Source: Nocardioides eburneiflavus (GTDB lineage: Bacteria > Actinomycetota > Actinomycetes > Propionibacteriales > Nocardioidaceae). From it: DNA of 64,000 nt. The stretch lies in contig NZ_SRRO01000001.1 in NCBI RefSeq assembly GCF_004785795.1, forward strand, positions 124,001 through 188,000, written 5' to 3'. This document shows positions 17,501 to 25,467 of this stretch, piece by piece (positions within the stretch are counted from its first letter, which is position 1; each line of letters begins with the position of its first letter). The notes under the pieces were generated by a model. The model was given only the letters and a program-made list of their open reading frames with translations, was not told the DNA's origin and made no database searches. Made by a program: the position numbers and the translations under genes.

Positions 17501-18841
17501 TCAGACGCCCTCGGTCCCGATCCCCGGGTGCACGAACGGCTGCCCAGCCCGCATCTGCTCGACCGAGCCGGGGTGCACGCGGGCGAGGTGGGCGAGCCCA
17601 CGGCGCCGGTAGCGGAGGGTCTGGACGATCCCGAGCGCCCAGAAGAGGTACTGCACGGCCATCGCGAGCTTGAAGTCACCGAGCGTGTAGGACTCCATCC
17701 CGCCGCTCGCCGACAGGTCGAGGACGACGCCGATCAGCGCCATCGTCAGCAGCGAGGCGGTGAAGCCGCCGATGTTGACCAGCCCGTTGGCGCGACCGGT
17801 CTCGTGCGCCGGCGTGAACGACCGCGCGAGGTCGAAGCCGACCATCGCGGCCGGGCCGCCGCTCGCCGTGGCGAACGCCATCACCACCACCAGCCAGGTC
17901 GGAGCCACGCCGGGCCACAGCAGCACGCCGGTCCACGGCACCACCATCGCGATGACGACGCCGACCACGATCCACGAGCGGTAGTAGGGCAGTCGCGCCA
18001 CCAGCCGCGCGAGGACGAGGCCGCTCACCACGGCCCACGCCGTCATCGCCATCAGCAGGGTGCTGGCGCCTCGCGACGACCAGCCCAGCCCCTGCACGAG
18101 GAACGGGTATCCCCACAGCAGGGCGAAGACGGTGGCGGAGAACTGCGAGGCGAAGTGCGACCACATGCCCAGCCGGGTGCCGGGGTTGCCCCACACCGTA
18201 CGGACCGACTGCGCGAGGGCGCGCAGCTTGACGGCCACGACGTCGTCGCGCTCGTACGGGGAGTCCTTCACCAGCGCGACCACCCCGACGAGCAGCACCA
18301 GGCCGACGCTGGACGTGAGCGCGAACGTGCGGGTCCAGCCGAGCTCGTGGAGCAGGTACGCCAGCGGGCCGGCCGCCGCGATCGCGCCGAGCTGTCCGGT
18401 CAGGCCGGTGAGCTGGGTGACCAACGGCGCCTGCCGCACCAGGAACCAGATCGTGACGAGCCGGATCACGCTGACGAAGACCATCGCATCGCCCGCACCG
18501 ACCACGGCCCGCGCGGCCACCGCTCCGGCGAAGGACGAGGAGAAGGCGAAGCCGAGCTGTCCCGCCGTCATCAGCGCCAGGCCCACGAGGAGCATGGTCC
18601 GGGAGCCGTAGCGGTCGAGGAGTACGCCGACCGGCACCTGCATCCCGGCGTACACGACGAGCTGGAGCACCGTGAAGGTCGCCAGGCTGGTGGCGCTGAT
18701 GTCGAAGCGGTCGGAGGCGATGATGCCCGCGACGCCGAGCGAGCTGCGGTGGAAGACCGCCAGCACGTAGACCGCGAGCGCGACGAGCCAGATGACCCAG
18801 GCGCGGCGACGACCGATGTCGTGGATCTGCTCGGCCGTCAC
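17501..18841 (-). CDS. MFS transporter (nitrate/sugar-phosphate-like group)
   Basis: A 446-aa major facilitator with 12 predicted membrane helices. It shows the N-terminal VFHRSSLGVAG pattern in helix 1, QVPVGVLLDRYGSRTMLLVG (motif-A-like) after helix 2, and GAGDAMVFVSVIRLVTIWF in the helix 4-5 region. The last is typical of a widespread actinobacterial family whose substrate is not established. The start is GTG at 18841. It ends in a short Arg-rich cytoplasmic tail. It is convergent with the histidine phosphatase gene across the two palindromes. It lies 20 bp from the 3' end of the 513-aa secreted protein gene on the same strand, so read-through is possible. Confidence 0.85.
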   Translation of the reverse strand: MTAEQIHDIGRRRAWVIWLVALAVYVLAVFHRSSLGVAGIIASDRFDISATSLATFTVLQLVVYAGMQVPVGVLLDRYGSRTMLLVGLALMTAGQLGFAFSSSFAGAVAARAVVGAGDAMVFVSVIRLVTIWFLVRQAPLVTQLTGLTGQLGAIAAAGPLAYLLHELGWTRTFALTSSVGLVLLVGVVALVKDSPYERDDVVAVKLRALAQSVRTVWGNPGTRLGMWSHFASQFSATVFALLWGYPFLVQGLGWSSRGASTLLMAMTAWAVVSGLVLARLVARLPYYRSWIVVGVVIAMVVPWTGVLLWPGVAPTWLVVVMAFATASGGPAAMVGFDLARSFTPAHETGRANGLVNIGGFTASLLTMALIGVVLDLSASGGMESYTLGDFKLAMAVQYLFWALGIVQTLRYRRRGLAHLARVHPGSVEQMRAGQPFVHPGIGTEGV

Positions 18842-18860
18842 CGCGCCAGCATGTCAGCCC

Positions 18861-20402
18861 TCAGGGCTCGGTCCGCGCCTCCCCCTTGGGCGTGCCGGTC
18901 CCGACCCGCCCCTCGACCCCGCCCGCGACGGTGCCGGCGGCGGCGCCACGCGTGTTCGTCGGCCGCGGCGGGGGCTTGGGCGCGTCGTCCGGAGGAGGCG
19001 GGGGCGGCGGGAGCGTGATCGCGTTGGCGGGCTCCGGAGTCGGGTCGGGCTGCTGGGGCGGCGGCTGCGAGGGCGCCTTCGGCGGCGGGACGTACTTCTT
19101 GACGACGACCTTGACCGTCTTGGTGGTCGTCCCGACGTTGGTCCCGGTCGAGTCGACCTGGAGGCGCACCTTCCACTTGCCGACCTTCCTGGCCCGCGTC
19201 GACAGGTCGAACCATCCGCCCTTCCGGGTCCTCGTGACGGCGATGGTCTTCCACCCCCCGCCGGCCTTGCGCTGCAGGGACACCTTGACCTTCTTGGCTG
19301 CCGGCAGGATCTTGCCCTTGACCGCGAGCCTCTGTCCCTCCACCAGCTTCTTGTCCAGGACCTTGGCCTTCACCCTGGACTGCACGAACACCGACAACGG
19401 GTTCGACGTGGCCGCCGGGTGCGGGGCGTGCGCATCCACCGCGAAGGTGTAGATCGTGTTCCGCGTCGGAGCCACCTTGAGCGCCGCGTACTTGCTGGGG
19501 TCGAAGGCGCCCCGGAGCGCGACGCTGGGATCGCCCTTGGCGGGGGTCTGCCAGAGCGTGCCGATGCCCGAGTACCAGGAGTTCGTCCCGTCGGCGTAGT
19601 GGACGTGGCTGTGGCCGAGCATCCACAGGCTCTGCCCGTAGCGGATGGTCACCGCGTTGCCCGTCTGCACCGTCGTCCCGTCGGACGACCACTCCATGTG
19701 CGACATGAGGTGGCCGTGGTCGTGCACGTGGGGCTCGGGTGCCTTCTCGAAGTCGTACGACACCTGGTGGGCCGCGTGCCGGACGGCCAGTGCGTCGAGG
19801 TAGAACGGCTGGCCGTTGCAGCCCAGGAGCACGTCGAAGGTGGCCTGTGCGATGGCGCCGCTGTCCCCGGCGAAGCCCTGCACGGTGTCGGTCGGCTGCC
19901 CCTGGTAGACGCCGTCGATCCACCAGTCCCAGGTGTAGGTCCGGTTGGTGACGTCGAGGCTCTGCCACGACCCGGATGCGGGGAGGGTCACCTGCGCCCA
20001 CCCGTCGTTCTGGACGAACTCGGTCCCGTCGCCGTTGTCCTCGAAGTAGACGTGCACCCAGCCCGTGGTGCCGCTGGGGGCCAGGACGTCGACCTTGAAG
20101 GTGTTGAGCGTCGTGGGGTCCCCCGCGAGGAGGACCCGCGGGCCGAGCGCGGAGCCGGCCGGTGTCTTCTGCCAGCCGAGGGCGGAGGTCCCGACGGTCC
20201 CGCCGTCGCGCTCGAGGCGGGTGGGCGCGACGTCCGGTGCCCCGTCGTAGCAGAGGTAGGTGGCTTCGCTGATGCCCGGCTGCGCACTGACCGGATGGCC
20301 CTTGACGACGTAGGCGTTCGAGGCGGCCTGGGCAGCCGGTGGCGAGATGAGCCCGATGCCGAGCACCATCGTTGCCAGCGCTGCGATCACTGTCCTGCGC
20401 AT
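18861..20402 (-). CDS. secreted protein with proline-rich C-terminal tail, unknown function
   Basis: A 513-aa exported protein. A signal peptide is clear: MRRTVIAALATMVLG, then LISPPAAQAA with a likely AQA cleavage site at about residue 26. The next 190 residues resemble the beta-jelly-roll of polysaccharide-lyase/heparinase-like or concanavalin-like domains (WVHVYFEDNGDGTEFVQNDG, YTWDWWIDGVYQGQ), with a His-rich HVHDHGHLMSHM segment near 225-240. A bacterial Ig-like segment follows (KVKVSLQRKAGGGWKTIAV), then a Pro-rich disordered tail from about 430. The start has GGAG 6 nt upstream. Its promoter carries two CCTCAGC heptamers 11 bp apart plus TAGCGT, linking it to the secretion locus. No enzymatic residues could be assigned. 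Confidence 0.8.
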   Translation of the reverse strand: MRRTVIAALATMVLGIGLISPPAAQAASNAYVVKGHPVSAQPGISEATYLCYDGAPDVAPTRLERDGGTVGTSALGWQKTPAGSALGPRVLLAGDPTTLNTFKVDVLAPSGTTGWVHVYFEDNGDGTEFVQNDGWAQVTLPASGSWQSLDVTNRTYTWDWWIDGVYQGQPTDTVQGFAGDSGAIAQATFDVLLGCNGQPFYLDALAVRHAAHQVSYDFEKAPEPHVHDHGHLMSHMEWSSDGTTVQTGNAVTIRYGQSLWMLGHSHVHYADGTNSWYSGIGTLWQTPAKGDPSVALRGAFDPSKYAALKVAPTRNTIYTFAVDAHAPHPAATSNPLSVFVQSRVKAKVLDKKLVEGQRLAVKGKILPAAKKVKVSLQRKAGGGWKTIAVTRTRKGGWFDLSTRARKVGKWKVRLQVDSTGTNVGTTTKTVKVVVKKYVPPPKAPSQPPPQQPDPTPEPANAITLPPPPPPPDDAPKPPPRPTNTRGAAAGTVAGGVEGRVGTGTPKGEARTEP

Positions 20403-20439
20403 GGGGATCTCCGTCAGTCGTCGGGCGTGCGTCTCGCAG

Positions 20440-20472
20440 ACGCTAGGAAGACCCGCTGAGGTCCCGCTGAGG
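20440..20472 (-). promoter_or_regulatory. SARP-type promoter of the 513-aa secreted protein
   Basis: On the minus strand, CCTCAGC at 20472-20466 and again at 20461-20455 (11-bp period, 4-nt spacer), then 9 nt, then the -10 TAGCGT at 20445-20440. The gene starts 37 nt further on. The geometry matches known SARP sites (heptamers with 4-bp spacers ahead of -10). The SARP gene at 35773 is the natural candidate regulator; binding is inferred. Confidence 0.65.
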
Positions 20473-20477
20473 CCCGA

Positions 20478-20521
20478 CCTCAGCAGCGCCTCAGCGCGGC
20501 CTCAGCGCGCTCGCCGAAGGT
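20478..20521 (+). promoter_or_regulatory. SARP-type promoter of the 333-aa membrane protein
   Basis: Three perfect CCTCAGC heptamers at 20478-20484, 20489-20495 and 20500-20506, each 11 bp apart, then 9 nt and the -10-like GAAGGT (20516-20521). GTG follows 6 nt later, so the transcript would be leaderless. It shares the divergent region with the opposite-strand pair at 20455-20472. Confidence 0.65.
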
Positions 20522-20527
20522 GTCCGC

Positions 20528-21529
20528 GTGCAGGACGTCTCCGAGGACTTCAGGACCATGCTGGCCGCGTTGCGGGTCGCGGTGGCCACGCCTGCCGACG
20601 CCGACCGGCCGGGCCGCCTGCGGCAGCGCCTCGACGAGGCGCTCGGTCCGGAGGACAGCGTGCGCCTGCGCCGGCTCGCCCACCAGGTCGTCGCGGCGTC
20701 CGAGGAGAACCTGCCGCACGACCTGCGCCGCATCACCCCGTTGACCACCCAGTCGCTCCAGCGCCTCAGCGAGGACCTGGCCGCCGCCCGCGGGTGGTCG
20801 TCCGAGGCAGCCCAGCGGACGACCCAGCTGTGGGCGTCCGCGCTGGGGTTCGGCGACCTCGCGGCCTCGTCGTGGCCGCGCGACGGGTCCTCGGCCCCCC
20901 CATCGGCCCCACCGAGCGCGTTCCCGCCGGCGGCACCCCTCCCGCTCTCGGCGACCCTCCTCCCCGGGGCGCGACCTGCCGCCACCCCGCCAGCGGGTCC
21001 GCCACCAGGTCCGCCACGTCCGTCACCGGGTCCGCCGCCGGGTCCCGGTCCCCGGCCACCGGGACCAGCCCTCTCGTGGCCGCCGGTGCCGAAGAACCTC
21101 GCCCGTCACACGGCCAACCTGGCCGGCGAGCCCGCGCTGGGCGTCACCCTCGCCTACGCCGGGATGAGCCTGCCGTTGTGCGTGGCACTCGGCGTCGCCA
21201 TGACGGTCGTGCTGTGCCTGCCCATCCTTGTCATCGGTGCCGCCGGCGGGATGCTGTCGATCGTGGCGATCGGCGGCGCCAAGCTGCTCGTCTCGGGGCT
21301 GCGACGCGGCGCCCTGGTCGCTTCGACGAACGGTCTGGAGTTCACTCCGTACGACACGTCGCTGCGCAAGCCGAAGCCTGACCAGTCCTTCGGTGCGGTG
21401 TGGTCCCAGGTCACGGTCGAGGAGGGCCGGGTCAGCGTGCTCAGGCTGGCCGGCCGGCGGGTCCAGGTGGGTCCGCGCAACCGCGCGTTCGTCGCCGCTG
21501 CCGCGGCTCGGGCGAGGAGCGTGCGATGA
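20528..21529 (+). CDS. membrane protein with N-terminal helical adaptor-like domain
   Basis: A 333-aa protein of unknown function. Residues 1-110 are helical and resemble the N-termini of the products at 33359 and 36902-38499. Shared pattern: an R-x-R-x-x-L-x-[DE]-x-L segment, a hydrophobic helix around RLAHQVVAASEENLPHDL, then a helix ending LWASALG. A Pro/Gly/Ala-rich disordered linker spans about 115-195. Two membrane segments follow at roughly 215-260 (LPLCVALGVAMTVVLCLPIL). The C-terminal 70 residues are cytoplasmic and PH-like in look (FGAVWSQVTVEEGRVSVLRL). The GTG start fits the promoter spacing. It ends 5 bp before the convergent kinase gene. It is probably a membrane component or adaptor of the secretion-like locus. 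Confidence 0.78.
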   Translation: MQDVSEDFRTMLAALRVAVATPADADRPGRLRQRLDEALGPEDSVRLRRLAHQVVAASEENLPHDLRRITPLTTQSLQRLSEDLAAARGWSSEAAQRTTQLWASALGFGDLAASSWPRDGSSAPPSAPPSAFPPAAPLPLSATLLPGARPAATPPAGPPPGPPRPSPGPPPGPGPRPPGPALSWPPVPKNLARHTANLAGEPALGVTLAYAGMSLPLCVALGVAMTVVLCLPILVIGAAGGMLSIVAIGGAKLLVSGLRRGALVASTNGLEFTPYDTSLRKPKPDQSFGAVWSQVTVEEGRVSVLRLAGRRVQVGPRNRAFVAAAAARARSVR

Positions 21530-21534
21530 GCGGC

Positions 21535-22833
21535 TCAGGCCTCGATCGTCGCGGTCACCCCGCCGATCTGCAGCGTCGCCCCGGGCAGGAGCCCGATGCT
21601 CCGGCCCGGGCCGACCTCCTGCGCGCTGCCGTCGGGCGCGGCGACGCTCCAGGTGGTGGTCGTGTGGTTGCGCAGGCCCCACAGGTCCGGCCGCGAGGGG
21701 TGGACGACGACCTCGGCGACCGTGTCGTCGTGGGCGTAGTCCCGGCGCAGGTGGTGGCCCGTGACGCGGGTGCCCGCGTTGAGGACGAGCACCCGCGGAC
21801 CGAACCGGAGCCGGACCGGCGGCGGCAGGGCGACCCCGCACGACCAGCAGGACCCCATGGGCACTCCGTCGTCGGTGAGGTTCTCGCGACCGCAGGCGCA
21901 CACGACGATCCCGTCGAGCAGGCGGGAGAGGTGGGAGCGCCACACCCCCTCCCGCACCCGGCGCGACGGCTCGCGCAGGCCGACGGTGAAGGCACGGGTG
22001 AAGTCGTCGCGCAGGTAGCGCGGGTAGAGCGGCCAGTACTGGAGGACCGCGCCGTGGACGACCGGGTCAGGGGCGTTCGAGTTGTCGTCGGGGTCGAAGA
22101 CGAACAGCGGTTCGGTGCCGAAGAGCTGCCGCTCCACGTCGCGGTCGAAGCACGCGTGCTCGAGCTCGCGCCGCCCCTGGAGCGGGTGGTGGAACATCAG
22201 CAGGTAGAAGATCAGGACGGACAGCGAGTAGAGGTCGGTGCCCGTCGAGGGGAGTGCGTCGCCCACCACGACCTCGGGTGCCATGAAGCGCGACGTGCCC
22301 AGCACCCGCGCCTGGTCGCGCCCGTCGATGCCGACGTTGTCGTTGTCGCAGACGAGCGGGTCGCCCGAGACGGGGTCGAAGAACACGTTGCCCAGGCTGA
22401 TGTCGCGGTAGCACAGGCCCTGGGCGTGCAGCTGGAGGAAGCTGTCGGCCAGTCCCATGCACAGGCGGGTGACCGTCGAGAACGGCGCGTCCACCCGTCC
22501 GGTCAGCAGCTCGGCGACCGGGACGTGCCCGGCCGGGCGCAGCGGCATCACGTAGCCGAACCCGCCGTCCGGTCCGGAGATGACCTCCACCGGCCACAGG
22601 AACGCCGCGGACGGTGCCGGCAGCTGTGCGAGGCGTACGAGCGCGGCGTGCTGCTCGGGATGGGCGGCCTCGGCGCGGTACCACTTCAGTGCCAGGCTCG
22701 GGCCCTCGCCGTCCACGGGGTCGAGGGAGAACACCGCCCCCTGGCCGCCCTCGCCGAGCAACGAGCCGACGCGCCAGCGACTGCCGTGCCGCGGGAGGTC
22801 GAGCTCGGTGCCCACGGACAGCACGCCCACCAC
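21535..22833 (-). CDS. Ser/Thr protein kinase-like protein with zinc-ribbon and beta-rich C-terminus (TerY-P type)
   Basis: A 432-aa kinase-fold protein. The glycine loop is GEGGQGAVF (27-35), the VAIK Lys is Lys50 in LALKWYR, the catalytic loop is CYRDISLGN (141-149), the metal Asp is in CDNDN (162-166) and MAPE is at 184-187. HRD becomes YRD, the usual K of DLKxxN is Ser, and DFG becomes DND. Catalytic Asp144, Asn149 and Asp163 remain, so activity is plausible. A Cys4 ribbon follows (CACG and CWSCG, about 318-345), then an FHA- or OB-like beta domain. It is divergent from the VWA and PP2C genes, forming the triad known as TerY-P in Ter-linked systems. The exact start is uncertain: GTG-GTG at 22833 follows a GAGGGGG. 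Confidence 0.85.
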   Translation of the reverse strand: MVGVLSVGTELDLPRHGSRWRVGSLLGEGGQGAVFSLDPVDGEGPSLALKWYRAEAAHPEQHAALVRLAQLPAPSAAFLWPVEVISGPDGGFGYVMPLRPAGHVPVAELLTGRVDAPFSTVTRLCMGLADSFLQLHAQGLCYRDISLGNVFFDPVSGDPLVCDNDNVGIDGRDQARVLGTSRFMAPEVVVGDALPSTGTDLYSLSVLIFYLLMFHHPLQGRRELEHACFDRDVERQLFGTEPLFVFDPDDNSNAPDPVVHGAVLQYWPLYPRYLRDDFTRAFTVGLREPSRRVREGVWRSHLSRLLDGIVVCACGRENLTDDGVPMGSCWSCGVALPPPVRLRFGPRVLVLNAGTRVTGHHLRRDYAHDDTVAEVVVHPSRPDLWGLRNHTTTTWSVAAPDGSAQEVGPGRSIGLLPGATLQIGGVTATIEA

Positions 22834-22913
22834 CCCCTCTCGACGCCCAGGCGCACATCATCACCCAGGGCAGGCGGTTGCACCACAGGATCCGGCGCAC
22901 GAGGGGGGCGGCC

Positions 22914-23591
22914 ATGACGGAGCGTCCGGGTGCCCGGCTCGCCCGCCGGCCCTTGCACTTCTTCCTCCTGCTCGACTGCTCGGGCTCGATGGCCTCGCGT
23001 GGGAAGATGACGGCGCTCAACACGGCCGTGCGCGAGGTGCTGCCACACCTGGCCGAGACGTCGTACGGCAACCCGCACGCCGAGGTGTCGGTGCGGGTGG
23101 TGGCGTTCTCGACCGGCGCCCACTGGCACGTCGAGGCGCCGACGCACCCCGACGAGCTGGTGTGGCGTGACCTCGAGGCCGGGGGCTACACCGACCTCGG
23201 CGCGGCCATCGACCTGCTCGGGACGGCCCTCACCGTTCCGCCCATGGAGGACCGCGCCCTCCCGCCCGCCGTCGTCCTGGTCTCCGACGGGATGCCGACC
23301 GACGACTTCGAGTCGGCGATGGCGCGGCTGCTGACGCTGCCGTGGGGGGCTCGGGCGGTGCGGATGGCGGTGGCGATCGGCCAGGACGCCGACTACGGGA
23401 CGCTGGCCGCCTTCATCGCCGACCCCGCGCTGGAGCCTGTCACCGCGTCGAACCCCGAGCAGCTCCTGATGGCGCTGCGCTGGGCCACGGTGCACGTTGC
23501 CCGTGCCGCCTCGTCGCTCGCACCCGCCGCCCCTCCGCCCGTGCACGTCACCGCCTGGTCGGCCGATTCCGGTGAGGAGACGGTGTGGTGA
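22914..23591 (+). CDS. VWA-domain protein, TerY-like
   Basis: A 225-aa von Willebrand A domain protein with an intact metal-ion-dependent adhesion site: LDCSGSM (Asp21, Ser23, Ser25), Thr93 in GGYTDLG and Asp125 in VSDGMPTDD. No signal peptide or membrane segment, so it is cytoplasmic. It belongs to the TerY-like group that is genetically coupled to a PP2C phosphatase and a kinase. It overlaps the PP2C gene by 4 nt (GTGA) and is divergent from the kinase gene. The start is ATG 22914 with a strong GAGGGGGG upstream. It is about 60% similar by eye to the second VWA protein at 28557, including the terminal Val-Trp. The role of the pair is unknown; protein-complex assembly is the usual idea. Confidence 0.88.
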   Translation: MTERPGARLARRPLHFFLLLDCSGSMASRGKMTALNTAVREVLPHLAETSYGNPHAEVSVRVVAFSTGAHWHVEAPTHPDELVWRDLEAGGYTDLGAAIDLLGTALTVPPMEDRALPPAVVLVSDGMPTDDFESAMARLLTLPWGARAVRMAVAIGQDADYGTLAAFIADPALEPVTASNPEQLLMALRWATVHVARAASSLAPAAPPPVHVTAWSADSGEETVW

Positions 23592-24796
23592 GCGGCGCGG
23601 CGACCACGGGGACCAGCGCCTGGCGAGCCGTCAGCGCCTCACGGCGCGGGTCCGCCCACGGCGAGGGCGTGCCCAACCAGGACGCCGTCCAGGTCCGGCG
23701 CGTCGCCGGCGCGCACGGCGACGTCTGGGTGGTCGCCGTCGCCGACGGCCACGGTGGCGCCCGCTACGTACGCTCCGACGTCGGCGCCCGGACGGCCGTG
23801 GACGTCGCGGTCCGGCAGGTGGCCGAGGCGCTGTCCGACCGGGACGATCCCCCCGCCGTCCTGCGCGAGGTCGTGCCTCGCATCGTCGAGGAGTGGCGGA
23901 CGCAGGTCGCCGCCGATGCCCGTGATCGTCCGCTCACCGACGACGAGCGCGCTCGTGGCAGCGACGGGAGCGCGACGGCGTACGGCGCCACCCTGCTCGT
24001 CGCGGTCGTCGGCGGGCACGGGGTGGCCGTCGCACAGGTCGGTGACGGCGACGCCCTCGTGCGCAGCCACGGCTTCGCCACCCGGCCGGTCCCCGGCGAC
24101 GACCGGCTCGTCGCCGGCGAGACCACCAGCATGTGCCTGGAGTCCGCCGTCGACGACTTCCGGTACGCCGTGGTGCCCGACAGCGCGGAGCCCGACCTGG
24201 TGCTGCTCTCGACCGACGGCTACGGCAACTCCTTCGCCCAGGCCGACTGGTGGCACGGCCTCGTCGACGACCTGGCCGACTTCGTGGTCCGGTCCGGCTT
24301 CGACCGCGTCGCCGACGAGCTGCCCGGGTGGCTGGAGGAGTCGGCGCGCGTGGGTGGGGACGACGTGTCGGCGGTGCTGCTGGTGCGCGACTCCCTCTCC
24401 GACGACCGTGTGGCGACCCCGCCGCGCACGCGCGAGCTCTCCACGGTCCCGGACGAGGCATTGCCTGCAACCGCTGCGCCGCCCGGGCGACGGCGACGCG
24501 CCGGCCTCGTCGCCGTCATCGCTGCGGCGGCCGCGGTGCTCGGCGTCGTGGCCACGCTGTTCCTGCTCGGTCCCGGGCGATCGGAGGCACCCCCCGTCGA
24601 GCCCGCCGAACCGACCACGTCGGTGACGTCCACCACGCCCGACGGGACGCCCACGGTCGAGGGGACCGGTAGATCCGACCAGGGCCGCAAGAAGGACACG
24701 CGCCCCGACGGGCCGAAGGACACGCAGAAGAAGGACGGGAAGGGCGGCGACACGGGCAAGGACGAGCCGGCGAGGCCGCTCTCCGGCCAGGAGTGA
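23588..24796 (+). CDS. PP2C-family Ser/Thr phosphatase with C-terminal membrane anchor
   Basis: A 402-aa protein. The N-terminal 265 residues are a PP2C domain: VADGHGGARY, GSATAYGATLL, QVGDGDAL, LLSTDGYGNSF and GGDDVSAVLL supply the metal-binding aspartates. One membrane helix follows at about 298-322 (LVAVIAAAAAVLGVVATLFL). The tail is Thr/Pro- then Lys/Asp/Gly-rich, presumably extracellular. The start is GTG 23588 in a GTGA overlap with the VWA stop, with GAGGAG about 7 nt upstream; GTG 23585 is an alternative. It should oppose the kinase at 21535. No second kinase is encoded nearby. Likely targets, by inference, are FHA-read phosphoproteins of the locus. Confidence 0.88.
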   Translation: MSGAATTGTSAWRAVSASRRGSAHGEGVPNQDAVQVRRVAGAHGDVWVVAVADGHGGARYVRSDVGARTAVDVAVRQVAEALSDRDDPPAVLREVVPRIVEEWRTQVAADARDRPLTDDERARGSDGSATAYGATLLVAVVGGHGVAVAQVGDGDALVRSHGFATRPVPGDDRLVAGETTSMCLESAVDDFRYAVVPDSAEPDLVLLSTDGYGNSFAQADWWHGLVDDLADFVVRSGFDRVADELPGWLEESARVGGDDVSAVLLVRDSLSDDRVATPPRTRELSTVPDEALPATAAPPGRRRRAGLVAVIAAAAAVLGVVATLFLLGPGRSEAPPVEPAEPTTSVTSTTPDGTPTVEGTGRSDQGRKKDTRPDGPKDTQKKDGKGGDTGKDEPARPLSGQE

Positions 24797-24810
24797 GAGG
24801 TCCGCCGTGA

Positions 24811-24843
24811 CCTCAGCGACGCCTCAGCGCCCCACGACACAGT
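24811..24843 (+). promoter_or_regulatory. SARP-type promoter of the WXG100/FtsK operon
   Basis: CCTCAGC at 24811-24817 and 24822-24828 (11-bp period), 9 nt, then the -10-like CACAGT at 24838-24843. The leader to the ATG at 24902 is about 50 nt and ends in a strong GGAGGT. This is probably the main promoter for 24902-36897. Confidence 0.65.
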
Positions 24844-24901
24844 CATCCCACCGCCGGATCCGGCGGACCAACCAGGCACATCACACACGGAGGTAGGAAC
24901 C

Positions 24902-25165
24902 ATGGCACGCATCGGTGGAGAGCTCGAGCAACTGGTCACCCTGCGCGGCGTCTTCGACCGCGAAGCGGGATCGGTCGACGAGCTGACGCGCAGCATCCGG
25001 GGCCAGCTGGCCTCGACGACGTGGGAGGGCCCGGCCGCGGACCGCTTCCGCCAGATGTGGGACGGCGAGTTCGAGCCGAGCCTCTCCAAGCTCCGCACGG
25101 CCCTCCAGGACGCCGCGATGGAGGTCTCGCGCCGCCGCGAGGCACTGATGCAGGCAGGCAGCTGA
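24902..25165 (+). CDS. WXG100-type small protein
   Basis: An 87-aa helical-hairpin protein of the WXG100 (EsxA/EsxB-like) size class, with the turn motif Trp41-Glu42-Gly43 in TTWEGPAADRFRQMW. Such proteins form dimers and are secreted by or guide substrates to FtsK/SpoIIIE-type ATPases of type VII systems. It has GGAGGT 7 nt before the start. It begins the operon and is followed after 1 nt by a second protein of nearly the same length with the motif at the same position, which should be its partner. No YxxxD/E secretion motif is evident at the C-terminus, so the secretion signal may lie in a partner or effector. Confidence 0.85.
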   Translation: MARIGGELEQLVTLRGVFDREAGSVDELTRSIRGQLASTTWEGPAADRFRQMWDGEFEPSLSKLRTALQDAAMEVSRRREALMQAGS

Positions 25166-25166
25166 G

Positions 25167-25466
25167 ATGTACCTCGCGCCCGGTGACCCCGCGAGCATGC
25201 GGGCGGCCGCCGCCCAGCTCCGCCTCCGCGCGGAGACGCTGGGCCGGGTCGCGAGCAACGTCGACTGCGACGTGGCCGCGCTCACCTACGTGGGCCCGGC
25301 CGCCGACCGCTTCCGGGAGGCGATCGCCACCAGCAGCTCCAGCCTGCACTCGATGTCGGCGCGGATGGTCAACGTCGCCGACACCCTCACCCGCCAGGCG
25401 GCCGTGGTGGAGGAGCAGCAGCTCCTCCAGGCCGCCCGGCTCCAAGCAGACCAGGGGATGTACTGA
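25167..25466 (+). CDS. WXG100-like partner protein
   Basis: A 99-aa helical protein. Its LTYVGPAADRFREAI aligns with the preceding protein's WEGPAADRFR block, residue 41 being Tyr in place of Trp, so the turn is Y-V-G. It begins MYLAPGDPASM and ends in a Gln-rich helix. It is probably a heterodimer partner of the 24902 product. It starts 1 nt after that gene's stop and ends 1 nt before the next gene's start, so translation is coupled. Whether this dimer is exported or acts as a chaperone is unknown. Confidence 0.78.
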   Translation: MYLAPGDPASMRAAAAQLRLRAETLGRVASNVDCDVAALTYVGPAADRFREAIATSSSSLHSMSARMVNVADTLTRQAAVVEEQQLLQAARLQADQGMY

Positions 25467-25467
25467 C

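Noticed and set aside
24902..25466. YxxxD/E type VII secretion motif in the WXG pair
   Set aside because: I looked for it at both C-termini and did not find it, so no secretion signal is claimed.
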